Source of the DNA: an uncultured Chlamydiaceae bacterium
Lineage (GTDB): Bacteria; Chlamydiota; Chlamydiia; Chlamydiales; Parachlamydiaceae
Length of the DNA stretch: 10,927 nt
Direction: 5' to 3'
Assembly (NCBI GenBank): GCA_945957185.1
Contig: CAMFKA010000055.1
Coordinates: forward strand, 1-10,927
A program made the translations under genes and the position numbers. This document shows positions 1-7,194 of this stretch, piece after piece; position 1 is the stretch's first letter, and each line of letters begins with the position of its first letter. A model generated the notes under the pieces. The model had not been told where the DNA came from and made no database searches. It was given only the letters and a program-made list of their open reading frames with translations.

Positions 1-46
1 AGATAGGCTCCGGTCTCGTGGGCTCGGAGATGTGTATAAGAGACAG
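1..46 (+). other. Untrimmed Illumina Nextera adapter (sequencing artefact)
   Basis: Bases 13-46 match the 34-base Nextera read-2 transposase adapter, including the 19-base Tn5 mosaic end at 28-46 (AGATGTGTATAAGAGACAG). Bases 5-12 (AGGCTCCG) occupy the 8-base i7 index position, and bases 1-4 (AGAT) match the last bases of the P7 oligo. From memory, this index is N720 of the Nextera XT v2 set. This is library-construction sequence left on a contig end. It is not part of the genome and should be trimmed before annotation. The mosaic end should not be taken for a natural Tn5/IS50 terminus. Confidence 0.97.
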
Positions 47-946
47 GTTTTGCTCTGTTTTCTTCTCTTCCACAGGCGCTGCGTGCTCTTGAGCTTTTGC
101 AGCGGCTGCTGCTTCCTCTTTTTGTGTTTCTTCTTTTTGAAGTGCTTTGAAGATCGATGGTAACAGCGGCGAGATGATCGTTTTCATTTCAGAGTCGCGA
201 TCGTAAATGACAAAAGTCGTTGTCCCTAGCGTGACGGTGGTATTTAAAGGTAATACCCGCTTCTCTTTGATCTGCTCGCCGTCAACTAGTGTGCCGTTTC
301 GGCTTTGCAAGTCCTCGACAGTGATGGTGTTGTCTGCTCCGATAGTCAATTTTAAGTGTTGCCGCGAGACGCTGGTGTCGTGGAAAACGATGTCGGCGAT
401 GTTGGGGTCGGTGCCGACGATGTGGCTGGAATCCGCTTGCATCGAGAATTCTGCTCCGCTGTTCGGTCCACCGATCACTTTAAGCAGCCATCTTCCCGAA
501 TTGATCATCCCGAAATTGATCTCCGCGAAGGTGGCTTTGCCGTCGTCTTCTTCGAAGATCGTGTCGCGGTTCTCTTCGGTAGCATCGGGTTCATCGTCTT
601 CGAAAAGGGAGTCTTCGGGTAGTTCTACTAGCTCTTCCGCAGGGAGTTCTTCGTGGAAGACGTACGTGCCTTCGCCGATTTTTAATTTGTCGCCATTTTT
701 AAGGTGAGTGGGTTCGGTGAGCTCGACGTCATTGACCAAAACGGGATTTGTTTGGCTGAGGTTTTCGACCACGAAGCCGGAGGTTGCGCGGATGCAGTGA
801 AGGTGTTTGCGGGAAGCTAGGGGGTCTTCGATAACAAGAGATGATTCATCGGGATCGCGCCCAATCGTCCATTCTGTCCCTTCGTCATCAAGTGTAAGTA
901 CTAGCCCTTTTAAAGGTCCATCTTCTGCAGTAAATGTCGCAACCAT
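47..946 (-). CDS. cdsD: CdsD/SctD T3S inner-membrane ring protein, tandem FHA domains, 3'-partial
   Basis: N-terminal 300 residues of a YscD/SctD-family protein, the basal-body component that forms the inner-membrane ring of the T3S apparatus. Two FHA domains are visible. FHA1 (about 1-98) has IGRD at 28-31, SRKH at 45-48 and a TNPVLVN turn at 66-72. FHA2 (about 150-250) has VGTD at 177-180, SVSRQH at 192-197 and SRNGTLVDG at 215-223. A strongly acidic, probably disordered linker (about 99-142) separates them. An Ala/Glu/Gln/Lys-rich stretch begins near 265. Two N-terminal FHA domains are known for chlamydial CdsD (Cpn0712/CT664), where they are phosphorylated by PknD. The membrane helix and periplasmic domains expected in a protein of about 800 residues lie beyond the contig. 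The ATG at 946 is the first in-frame start after a TAG at 977-979; its ribosome binding site is weak. The gene follows the Scc4-like gene, the same order as CT663-CT664. Confidence 0.85.
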
Positions 947-968
947 AATTTTAAATCCGTCTCGAAGT

Positions 969-974
969 ATTATA
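969..974 (-). promoter_or_regulatory. Candidate -10 element upstream of cdsD
   Basis: A perfect TATAAT lies on the minus strand 22 bases before the cdsD start, inside the 73-bp gap after the Scc4-like gene. This is the largest gap in the run from 282-aa gene to cdsD. I see no good -35 at 16-18 bases, so this may be a weak or non-standard promoter giving cdsD some independent expression, or simply AT-rich chance. Confidence 0.25.
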
Positions 975-1019
975 ATCTATCCGTATTGTACGAAATTGAC
1001 TAGGGAACAAGCAATAAAA

Positions 1020-1406
1020 TTATACTTTCGGTTGGGCTTCTTCTCGCCAAAGATCTAAGGCGTTGACGAAATCTTCGACATGATCGCGAAATTGCCGATA
1101 GTCAAGAGGGAAATCAAATGTGCGTTGAAGGACGATATTTTTTGCGTCTTCATCGAGTCCGAGGGTGGCGCCGTACGTCCCCTGACCAAACAGATTGGCG
1201 AGGAGCATGCTCTCGACAAAGGCTTCCTGGTTGCCGGGAGGGACGGGAGCGACTACCGAATGGAAATAGATCACGCCATCTTTTTCGGTGAAAGTGATGG
1301 AAAGATCGACTTCCAAAGGCAAAACATAAACCCCGGGAGATTTGGGTTGCAACTCCCGGGGAAGCTCTAATTCTTTGCTCAATTGCGCTATGAATCTTTC
1401 AATCAT
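1020..1406 (-). CDS. scc4: Scc4/CT663-like class I (CesT-type) T3S chaperone
   Basis: A small acidic protein (128 aa) with the CesT/SycE chaperone pattern: an N-terminal helix (MIERFIAQL), a beta region (about 26-52), a central helix carrying LLANLFGQGTYGATLGLD (about 68-85), a strand (NIVLQRTFDFP, 90-100) and a C-terminal helix (101-121). Its length is close to that of C. trachomatis Scc4 (CT663), and like CT663 it lies immediately upstream of cdsD. In Chlamydia, Scc4 pairs with Scc1 to chaperone the gatekeeper CopN and is also reported to contact RNA polymerase (sigma66 and beta flap). Whether this homologue does either is inference. The start lies 6 bp after the CopD-like stop, implying translational coupling; the ribosome binding site is poor (AAAAGTG). 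Another class I chaperone is the main alternative. Confidence 0.72.
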   Translation of the reverse strand: MIERFIAQLSKELELPRELQPKSPGVYVLPLEVDLSITFTEKDGVIYFHSVVAPVPPGNQEAFVESMLLANLFGQGTYGATLGLDEDAKNIVLQRTFDFPLDYRQFRDHVEDFVNALDLWREEAQPKV

Positions 1407-1412
1407 ACACTT

Positions 1413-2249
1413 TTATGCCTGTACCATTTTCATCGCATCTTTGTAACGTTGGATGATATCGGAGAGCTGTTGCAGCACTCTGTTGAGTTCATCCTGACCC
1501 TCTTTAGCAGCTTGTGCTGCCGATTCTTTATTGGCGAGGATCAATTGGTTAGCAGCGTCTTTAATGATTTTGGCGGCTTCAGTAGTCGCTTTGGGCATTG
1601 CAAAGAACGCTTTCACGGCTTCACCCATCGACTGGAACGTACCTTTTGCCAATTCCATCGTTGCAATACCGCCCGCTCCCCAGCCACCTTTTTCGGTAGC
1701 GTGGGGCATTCTCCAAGAGATCGCAGCGGACGCCACACCGACTAGCGCTGTTGTGACAGCACCCATGATGTGTTCCATCTGCTCGATTTTTCCAAGATCA
1801 ATGCGCAGTTTTGCTGAATCCTCACTCATTTGATATGATACGTTTGCCAAATTCAATTCAATCATTTTATCGAGGCGTTTCTGCTTTTGCAGCGCTAAGT
1901 ACATAGCGGCAAAGGCGTCCCAAAGGGCGACGATAGGGGATCCATTAAACCAGGTATTAGGAGTCACATCATCGGTCGTGCTGCTAGCCCCTAATTTGGG
2001 GGGAGAGAGTTGTGGCGAGCTGGGATTGCTGACAAGAAGGTCGATGTAGACGTTGCCATTTTCTCTGACAAAACGGATGTTTGGCGATTGATTGACCTCT
2101 GCTTGCGCGATGGAATCCTGGTTAATAGAGATCTCCCCGGACTTTGTCTTTAAAACTCTTTCCGTATTGCTCATCGGGAGTTCTTTATTGACGTTGCTTC
2201 CATCAGGGGCAACATTTGCGTTATAGCCATCGGGATTAATTGTTGTCAT
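1413..2249 (-). CDS. copD: CopD/YopD-like minor translocator (SctB)
   Basis: Predicted pore-forming T3S translocator of 278 aa. The N-terminus (1-100) is polar, rich in Asn/Ser/Pro and cysteine-free, as expected for a secretion signal. An amphipathic helix lies at about 105-150 and a single hydrophobic segment at about 160-179 (IMGAVTTALVGVASAAISW). A long Ala/Glu/Lys/Gln-rich coiled coil runs from about 215 to 275. One membrane segment followed by a C-terminal coiled coil is the YopD/IpaC plan. It is shorter than C. trachomatis CopD (about 440 aa). It lies 12 bp downstream of the second SycD-like chaperone, its likely partner. The start is chosen for GAGGTGAG just upstream; the internal Met26 has no ribosome binding site. 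A membrane-active effector of similar topology is a less likely alternative. Confidence 0.6.
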   Translation of the reverse strand: MTTINPDGYNANVAPDGSNVNKELPMSNTERVLKTKSGEISINQDSIAQAEVNQSPNIRFVRENGNVYIDLLVSNPSSPQLSPPKLGASSTTDDVTPNTWFNGSPIVALWDAFAAMYLALQKQKRLDKMIELNLANVSYQMSEDSAKLRIDLGKIEQMEHIMGAVTTALVGVASAAISWRMPHATEKGGWGAGGIATMELAKGTFQSMGEAVKAFFAMPKATTEAAKIIKDAANQLILANKESAAQAAKEGQDELNRVLQQLSDIIQRYKDAMKMVQA

Positions 2250-2261
2250 ATCTCACCTCAC

Positions 2262-2831
2262 TTACTTATTTTGTGCTCGCAAAGCAGCATCGGCGGATTC
2301 GAGATGTAGTTTTGCTGCTTCGTAAAGCTTTTGATACATAGGATCATTTTTTGAGCGCTTCATCACCATTTCTAGCGCGTATGTTGCGTATAGAGGGTTA
2401 TTCATCCGGATAACGCAGTCGTAAAGGTGATAGGCGGGGATGGGGTCTACCAAGTCCAGCATGGTGGTTATTTGGTAAAAGACTGTGGCATTGGCGTAAT
2501 CTTTCAGTTGGTGGTAGCAAGCGGCGACGCCGAAAGAGTAACGTGGATTAAGACCATCTTTTGGGAAAACGTTTTTAAAGACAGCTAGCGCGTCTTTGTA
2601 GCGGCCAAGGTTGTACAAGTTGTAGGCGAGAGCGTAGTACTCCTCCATCACCTCATCAGTAATTCCTAGAGATTTGTAAAGAGGACCTTCTCCCGAAAGA
2701 AAGCTACGGATAGCTTTTTCAATCGTTTTTTTATCCTCGGGGCTATGGAGAGGATGCTTTTTACAAGCCTCTTCGACCCACATTTTGATGTCGCTGTCCA
2801 AAGCGTTGATTTCTTCTTGTGTCAGCTTCAT
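2262..2831 (-). CDS. lcrH: SycD/LcrH-type TPR chaperone, second copy
   Basis: Class II T3S chaperone of 189 aa, expected to bind and stabilise a hydrophobic translocator in the cytoplasm. The N-terminal helical extension (1-50) is charged. Three TPR motifs follow at about 62-95 (YALAYNLYNLGRYKDALAVF), 96-129 (YSFGVAACYHQLKDYANA) and 130-163. The extension is longer than in the paralogue at 6088-6567. An upstream in-frame ATG at 2867 would add 12 residues and overlap the preceding gene; I prefer 2831 because AAGGGGGAG (2835-2843) sits just before it. It lies between a 159-aa acidic protein and the CopD-like gene, so CopD is its likely cargo. It contains three cysteines, unlike the presumed secreted proteins around it. 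Confidence 0.88.
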   Translation of the reverse strand: MKLTQEEINALDSDIKMWVEEACKKHPLHSPEDKKTIEKAIRSFLSGEGPLYKSLGITDEVMEEYYALAYNLYNLGRYKDALAVFKNVFPKDGLNPRYSFGVAACYHQLKDYANATVFYQITTMLDLVDPIPAYHLYDCVIRMNNPLYATYALEMVMKRSKNDPMYQKLYEAAKLHLESADAALRAQNK

Positions 2832-2834
2832 GAT

Positions 2835-2843
2835 CTCCCCCTT
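2835..2843 (-). promoter_or_regulatory. Ribosome binding site deciding the second SycD start
   Basis: AAGGGGGAG on the minus strand lies 3 bases from the ATG at 2829-2831, overlapping the upstream gene's TAA. It favours this start over the in-frame ATGs at 2852 and 2867. Confidence 0.7.
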
Positions 2844-3321
2844 ATGATTCATGCGACTCGGGCGCAATCGTTAGGATTTTATCGAGACAACCAATGAGGT
2901 CTTTGTTCAGTTCACGCCAATCGCTTTCCTTATCTTCATTATAACACTTTGAGAATAAAGCAAGAAGGTGGGACACCTCTTTGTCGCTGATCCCTGCTTC
3001 GTCTAGCAGATTTGGGCCTTCCCCTTTCTTAAATTTCACCTCGTTGGGATTGCTATCTTCCGTGTCGTACTCGACGCTGAGGATTTTACGGATGGCGGGC
3101 GCGATCAATGCGGAAATGTCTTCGGCTGTGAAGTCTTCGCTTTCAACCTTTGCTGCAATTTCGTTGACGATAGCGGGGTCGATACCTGCGACATCGAACA
3201 GTTTATCCCTCATGTCGCATCCCATCGTCAAAGTGTCGTTCAGGCGAGTGAGATCTTCTTTCGGGTTTACCCGTTTGATGTCGTCGATGATCTCTTTCAC
3301 TTCGTTAGGATTGTGCTTCAT
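2842..3321 (-). CDS. Small acidic protein between CopB and SycD; possible degenerate SycD paralogue
   Basis: Unrecognised 159-aa, soluble, acidic, mostly helical protein with no signal peptide or membrane segment. It has three cysteines, like the chaperones and unlike the presumed substrates. Its segment GEGPNLLDEAGISDKEV followed by HLLALFSKCYNEDKESDW resembles the start of the neighbouring SycD protein (GEGPLYKSLGITDEVM, then YYALAYNLYNLGRYKDA). The preceding AIRKILS also resembles AIRSFLSG there. The second and third TPRs are absent. It may be an accessory chaperone or a degenerate SycD duplicate; this is inference. I prefer the ATG at 3321 over 3327 because AAGGAG (3329-3334) is 7 bases from the former and only 1 from the latter. 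It is 17 bp after the CopB-like gene. Confidence 0.8.
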   Translation of the reverse strand: MKHNPNEVKEIIDDIKRVNPKEDLTRLNDTLTMGCDMRDKLFDVAGIDPAIVNEIAAKVESEDFTAEDISALIAPAIRKILSVEYDTEDSNPNEVKFKKGEGPNLLDEAGISDKEVSHLLALFSKCYNEDKESDWRELNKDLIGCLDKILTIAPESHES

Positions 3322-3328
3322 TGCCATT

Positions 3329-3334
3329 CTCCTT
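3329..3334 (-). promoter_or_regulatory. Ribosome binding site deciding the start of the 159-aa gene
   Basis: AAGGAG on the minus strand is 7 bases from the ATG at 3319-3321 but only 1 base from the ATG at 3325-3327, so the shorter protein is favoured. Confidence 0.65.
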
Positions 3335-3338
3335 ATCC

Positions 3339-6077
3339 CTAAACGGGGAACGTAAAGGCAGGATACTTGCTAGCCTGCGTTTCTTGTACTTTTTTTACAG
3401 TGTCCATTGTAACGCTAATGCCACTAACGATGGCGTCGATGACAGCGCGGATCGCTTTTACAATGGCGCGGATTTTGATGTTATCGGCTTCAAGTTCTGC
3501 TTTAAGGATTGCTATTTGTGCCAAGAGAAGCTCTCGAGAAACCCCCACGCCCGTAGATGCCAGTGTCATCACTGCGGAACTGTAACTGATCACTTTGATG
3601 GCAGTGTTGATTCTGCTTTCCAGCTTTTGAGCGGATGCCACGCCGCTGGCCGCAGCTTCAACGACATCGGCAGCCATCTTTTGAGCATCTGCAAGTGCGC
3701 TTGTCGCTTGTTTGGAGAGTTGAGTGATCTCCTCGCCCGCTTTAAGCAATTCGGGTTTGCTCATCGCTTCCATGCTCAAACGTCGAGACAGCTGCACAGT
3801 CACTTCTTGCACCTCTTTCATCTTATCGGCAACTTGGCGTGCTAGACGTTCAGCTTCGGCGATTGTTTCAGCATTGGGAGTGTTTTTCGCGTTTTTGGCA
3901 GCCTTAGCGGCTTGCTCCATGACTGTTTTTAATTCGTCAGTCGCTCTTTGAAGCTGTTTCAAAAGCGCGTTTGCTTCTTTGCTGGCGACTTCCATGATAA
4001 CACGTTGGAACCGAACCAGGAACGAGCCTAGCGATTTCACAGCTTCCATAACGATTTTACCGACTTCTTTGACAATAGCCATGATTCTAGTGGCCATTTC
4101 TCCGAAGCTTCCGACTAAGGAGAAGGATGCTCCGCCCATTGTAGCAACGATGATGGCGATTTCGATGAGAATGGTAATGACAATCGACATGATCATCGCA
4201 ATTTTATCCGCCTTGCTTTTTGAGATTCCGCCGTTTTGCAGAAAGTCGGAAATGCTCGCCGATAGTCTTTCCGTAAACACTTGCGCCATCATGAATGGTC
4301 CGCCTAAAATGAAGCTAAGGGCAGTGAGATAGAAGTTTGCAATCGCTTTAAAGATCGATTTTAGCACCGAAGGGATGCCCATGTTGTTGATGGTTTCCGT
4401 GACTTTTTTGACGAGTTGTTCAAAGAAGTTTGTCCCCGATACCTGCTTCTGAATAGCTAATGCAACGCCGATAGGTCCCATAAAGATCGCCATAAACACC
4501 GACATGATCGCGTTCATTTTAGCTGCATCTTTTGCTTTTTTGCGCGCTTCATCAGCTTGATGCTGCTGCATTTTGATGCGATCTTGCTCGGCTTCGCAGG
4601 TGGCGATAGCCATATTTTTAGAAACAATGGAGTCGGCAGAGGCAATCACCATCAACGACTCCGAAAATTTATTTAATGCATCACCAATGGCTTTTAAGTA
4701 GCTGGCGTAGGCGACGCGGTCAGATCCCAAAGGCATCTGTTGCACTACTGTCTGCACCGTGGCGATCATCTCTTCCGCAGCTTGTACTCCGTCCATTTGA
4801 GTCTGTACCTGTGCGCGCTGTTTGATCACTGCAGGGTCGTTCAGGTTGCGTGTTTTAGGATTCCAGCTGGCAGGGAGGTCGTACGCTTTGATTACCTCGG
4901 CTAAAGCGCTGCCTTTGATCATCTCAAAAAGAGCTTTGATCTCTTTAGGGATGTTTTCCGTTTGCTGACCGAGAGCGGTTCGTAAAAGCGCTTTTTGCTC
5001 TTCAGTTAGGGGAGGAGACTGGCTTGCCAGTTTCGCTTCAAAAGCGTCTTCGAAGCGTCCTAGCAGCATCGAATTAAAGAATTCGGTGTCCATTTTGGGT
5101 GTGAACGATGCGGGGTATCCTGTCTCTTTCGTAAACAGCTCCTGAGCATATGCCTTTGTCTTTTGAAAGAGCGATTCCATCTCTTCCGCAGTTCTTCCTG
5201 CCGGAACGGGAGGCATAGGGCCGTCGGGATTGTTCAAACGGAAGCGGACGTAGTTGAATTCAGTGGTGCCCATGGGAGGAGTCGTATTTTTGATCATGGC
5301 TTCGAACGATTCGGCAAAAGCGGATGAAAACTCGTAGCTCGCTTGAGCGTCAAAACTGGAAGAGTTTTGAGCGACTTGATAGTTTGAAGGGGCTAATTTG
5401 AGTTGATCGAACTGTTTTTCGGCTTTTGCTTCGAAAGATTTCAACAGTTTTTGCATGGCTGCAGGGAGATCGCTTTTGGGGAACTGCTCGGGGTGGTAGT
5501 AAGCCATCAATAGATCTGTTTTTTGTTGCGCTGTGAGCTTTTTGTCGTTGTTGAGAAGGTTTTCAAAAATCTGATTTCTCTGTGCTGCTAGCTCGGCATC
5601 CGCTGCTGCGGTGTCGGGTTGTTCGGGTGTATAGGTGCTGTCTCCCGAATTTGTTCTCGCATACTCCAACGCCTGCTTCTGATAGCTTTGCGCCAGTTTT
5701 GCAGCGTTGCTGAAGCTGCCGCTTAATTTTGCGTCGGGATGTGTGAGCGCGAAATTGACCATTTCCGGCATTTTTCCGTTGTTGACTAATGTGTTTAATT
5801 TCTCTTGGTACAGCTGCTCGGCGGTCAAAGGGACCTGAAAATCGGACACATTGGCCATCGCCTTATCAGTTGTTGTAGGAAAGAGCTTTGGTAGCGAAGC
5901 TACAGGGTCGATGTCTGGTGGAACGTAACTTTGAGTGCCCTCCGCTCGTGCCATCGTATCGGCATTATTGGGTTTTGACGTCGCAGCGGCAGCGCTAGGA
6001 GTCGTACTTCCAGTTGTTCTGGCCGTTTCTTGCACTTGCGGATTGTAACTTTGCGAACCGGATAATCCTGAAGTCAT
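3339..6077 (-). CDS. copB: CopB/SseC-family major translocator (SctE), unusually long
   Basis: Predicted major T3S translocator of 912 aa that would insert in the host or vacuole membrane. The N-terminus (1-70) is Ser/Thr/Pro/Asn-rich and disordered, a plausible secretion signal. Residues 80-500 are largely helical and hydrophilic. A hydrophobic region holds three segments: about 522-543 (IMSVFMAIFMGPIGVALAI), 580-601 and 626-650 (MIMSIVITILIEIAIIVATM). Coiled coils rich in Ala/Lys/Gln/Glu occupy about 690-820. A weak hydrophobic stretch (830-850) and a final amphipathic helix follow. The central hairpin resembles the SseC/IpaB/YopB family (Pfam SseC). C. trachomatis CopB has about 490 residues, so roughly 400 residues of N-terminal sequence are extra. 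There is only one cysteine (Cys494). It is 10 bp after a SycD chaperone gene whose TAA overlaps its AAGGAG ribosome binding site, as in the lcrH-yopB pairing. Confidence 0.85.
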   Translation of the reverse strand: MTSGLSGSQSYNPQVQETARTTGSTTPSAAAATSKPNNADTMARAEGTQSYVPPDIDPVASLPKLFPTTTDKAMANVSDFQVPLTAEQLYQEKLNTLVNNGKMPEMVNFALTHPDAKLSGSFSNAAKLAQSYQKQALEYARTNSGDSTYTPEQPDTAAADAELAAQRNQIFENLLNNDKKLTAQQKTDLLMAYYHPEQFPKSDLPAAMQKLLKSFEAKAEKQFDQLKLAPSNYQVAQNSSSFDAQASYEFSSAFAESFEAMIKNTTPPMGTTEFNYVRFRLNNPDGPMPPVPAGRTAEEMESLFQKTKAYAQELFTKETGYPASFTPKMDTEFFNSMLLGRFEDAFEAKLASQSPPLTEEQKALLRTALGQQTENIPKEIKALFEMIKGSALAEVIKAYDLPASWNPKTRNLNDPAVIKQRAQVQTQMDGVQAAEEMIATVQTVVQQMPLGSDRVAYASYLKAIGDALNKFSESLMVIASADSIVSKNMAIATCEAEQDRIKMQQHQADEARKKAKDAAKMNAIMSVFMAIFMGPIGVALAIQKQVSGTNFFEQLVKKVTETINNMGIPSVLKSIFKAIANFYLTALSFILGGPFMMAQVFTERLSASISDFLQNGGISKSKADKIAMIMSIVITILIEIAIIVATMGGASFSLVGSFGEMATRIMAIVKEVGKIVMEAVKSLGSFLVRFQRVIMEVASKEANALLKQLQRATDELKTVMEQAAKAAKNAKNTPNAETIAEAERLARQVADKMKEVQEVTVQLSRRLSMEAMSKPELLKAGEEITQLSKQATSALADAQKMAADVVEAAASGVASAQKLESRINTAIKVISYSSAVMTLASTGVGVSRELLLAQIAILKAELEADNIKIRAIVKAIRAVIDAIVSGISVTMDTVKKVQETQASKYPAFTFPV

Positions 6078-6087
6078 GCTGGTCTCC

Positions 6088-6567
6088 TTATTTTGCCTTG
6101 TTCAATACCCCGGTTTCTTCCAAATCTTTTCTCAAGCTTTTCAATGTCATTACGGCACGGTCTTTGATCACTTGATGAGCGGGGTTGTTTTCAGCACGTT
6201 TTACAACTAATTCTAATGCTACTAACGCTGCAAGCTTGTCTTGAATTTGAATGTAGCAGTCCGACAGATGATACAGCGCCAAGGGGGACTTTTTATCGAG
6301 AGCCGCAGCCATGGTGTACAGCTCGATAGCGTTGCGGTACTCTTTTAATAGATGCATGCAAGCTCCAAGCCCAAACGTGAATTTCGATTGTGTGGGATCG
6401 AGCATGACAAGAAGCCGGAACATTTGCGCAGACTCGGCATATTTACCGGTATTGTAGAGGCGATAAGCCTGAGAATACATTCCCTCGACCGCTTCATCCG
6501 TCAGCCCTAATGCATCTTTAGGGGGGATCGCTCCTGCCACAAAACCGTGGTTCTTTCCGTTGTTCAT
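6088..6567 (-). CDS. lcrH: SycD/LcrH-type TPR chaperone, first copy
   Basis: Class II translocator chaperone of 159 aa. Three TPRs are visible: about 26-59 (MYSQAYRLYNTGKYAESA), 60-93 (FGLGACMHLLKEYRNAIELY) and 94-127 (ALYHLSDCYIQIQDKLAAL), followed by a basic C-terminal helix. GLTDEAVEGMY at 21-31 is the usual lead-in of LcrH/SycD proteins. The N-terminal extension is short (about 20 residues) compared with the second copy. It precedes the CopB-like gene by 10 bp and is the presumptive CopB chaperone. The ribosome binding site is AGGAGG, 7-8 bases from the ATG. Identity with the LcrH_1 (Scc2) or LcrH_2 (Scc3) branch cannot be told by eye. Confidence 0.9.
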   Translation of the reverse strand: MNNGKNHGFVAGAIPPKDALGLTDEAVEGMYSQAYRLYNTGKYAESAQMFRLLVMLDPTQSKFTFGLGACMHLLKEYRNAIELYTMAAALDKKSPLALYHLSDCYIQIQDKLAALVALELVVKRAENNPAHQVIKDRAVMTLKSLRKDLEETGVLNKAK

Positions 6568-6599
6568 TTCAAACTCCTCCTGCGGTCAATTGCCTGCTA

Positions 6600-7169
6600 T
6601 TAGCGGAAGATTGCTGTGTTGATCCCTGAAATTTTCGAAATGAGCGTATCAAACAAGTTTTTGAGCTGATTTAATGTGTCTTGTAATGATTGCAATCCGG
6701 TCTGCTGATTTTTAATCTCGTCGGTGACCATCGATCGATTCGATCTCAAGGTCTCGGTTCTTGCCGAGTTCCTACGGTTCATATCGTCACGTGCTGCCGA
6801 TTCTTTTTTGTCCTTGTCCGGGTTGGTGCTGCCGCTGATGGTAGGGGAGTCGGTATTCCGTACGAAGGTGTGGACACTTGACATCTCATCACTAATTGCG
6901 TTTTGCCATGGCACCAGGATGTTTTGCACTTTGTCGGCTTTGACGATGGCGAGGCCTTGCAGGCTCTCTGTAAGCTTTGTAATCAGCCGCAAAACGATAT
7001 CAACGGTCAAAATCCCTTGGAATCCCGAAGCATTCAACGGGTGGTTGGGGTCAAACTGCGCCTTTTCTCCTTTATTGATATAATCTTGTTCAGGAGTTAT
7101 CGGCGGATTGGGATCCAGGAGTTTTGCTCCTACCCATGGCGGCGTTGCTGTATTTGTTGTATCGGTCAT
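6600..7169 (-). CDS. Cys-free hydrophilic protein in the lcrV/lcrG position, 189 aa
   Basis: Not recognised. The N-terminus (MTDTTNTATPP) is Thr/Asn/Pro-rich, a plausible T3S signal. Residues 50-100 form one or two amphipathic helices (ILTVDIVLRLITKL). A charged, Ser/Asp/Arg-rich stretch (about 108-145) is probably disordered. A heptad-like C-terminal helix runs from about 150 to 185 (LQSLQDTLNQLKNLFDTLI). There are no cysteines and no membrane segment. A C-terminal amphipathic helix of this kind is common in needle, tip and filament subunits. The gene is 25 bp after the 282-aa gene and 32 bp before the first SycD gene. It may be a secreted accessory of the needle tip or a counterpart of CT577, which sits between lcrH and copB in C. 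trachomatis; neither is shown. Confidence 0.82.
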   Translation of the reverse strand: MTDTTNTATPPWVGAKLLDPNPPITPEQDYINKGEKAQFDPNHPLNASGFQGILTVDIVLRLITKLTESLQGLAIVKADKVQNILVPWQNAISDEMSSVHTFVRNTDSPTISGSTNPDKDKKESAARDDMNRRNSARTETLRSNRSMVTDEIKNQQTGLQSLQDTLNQLKNLFDTLISKISGINTAIFR

Positions 7170-7194
7170 AAAATTCTCCCTTCATCTAGGGTTA

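Noticed and set aside
28..46. Tn5 mosaic end as a natural transposon terminus.
   Set aside because: It is embedded in the complete Nextera adapter with an index, so it is a library artefact.
207..707. Long plus-strand open frame opposite cdsD.
   Set aside because: It is antisense to a clear tandem-FHA coding sequence, and its Ser-rich translation shows no domain.
3321..3845. Plus-strand open frame opposite the CopB-like gene, with Cys/His-rich translation.
   Set aside because: The composition results from reading Ala/Lys/Gln-rich coiled-coil codons on the other strand; no domain or context supports it.
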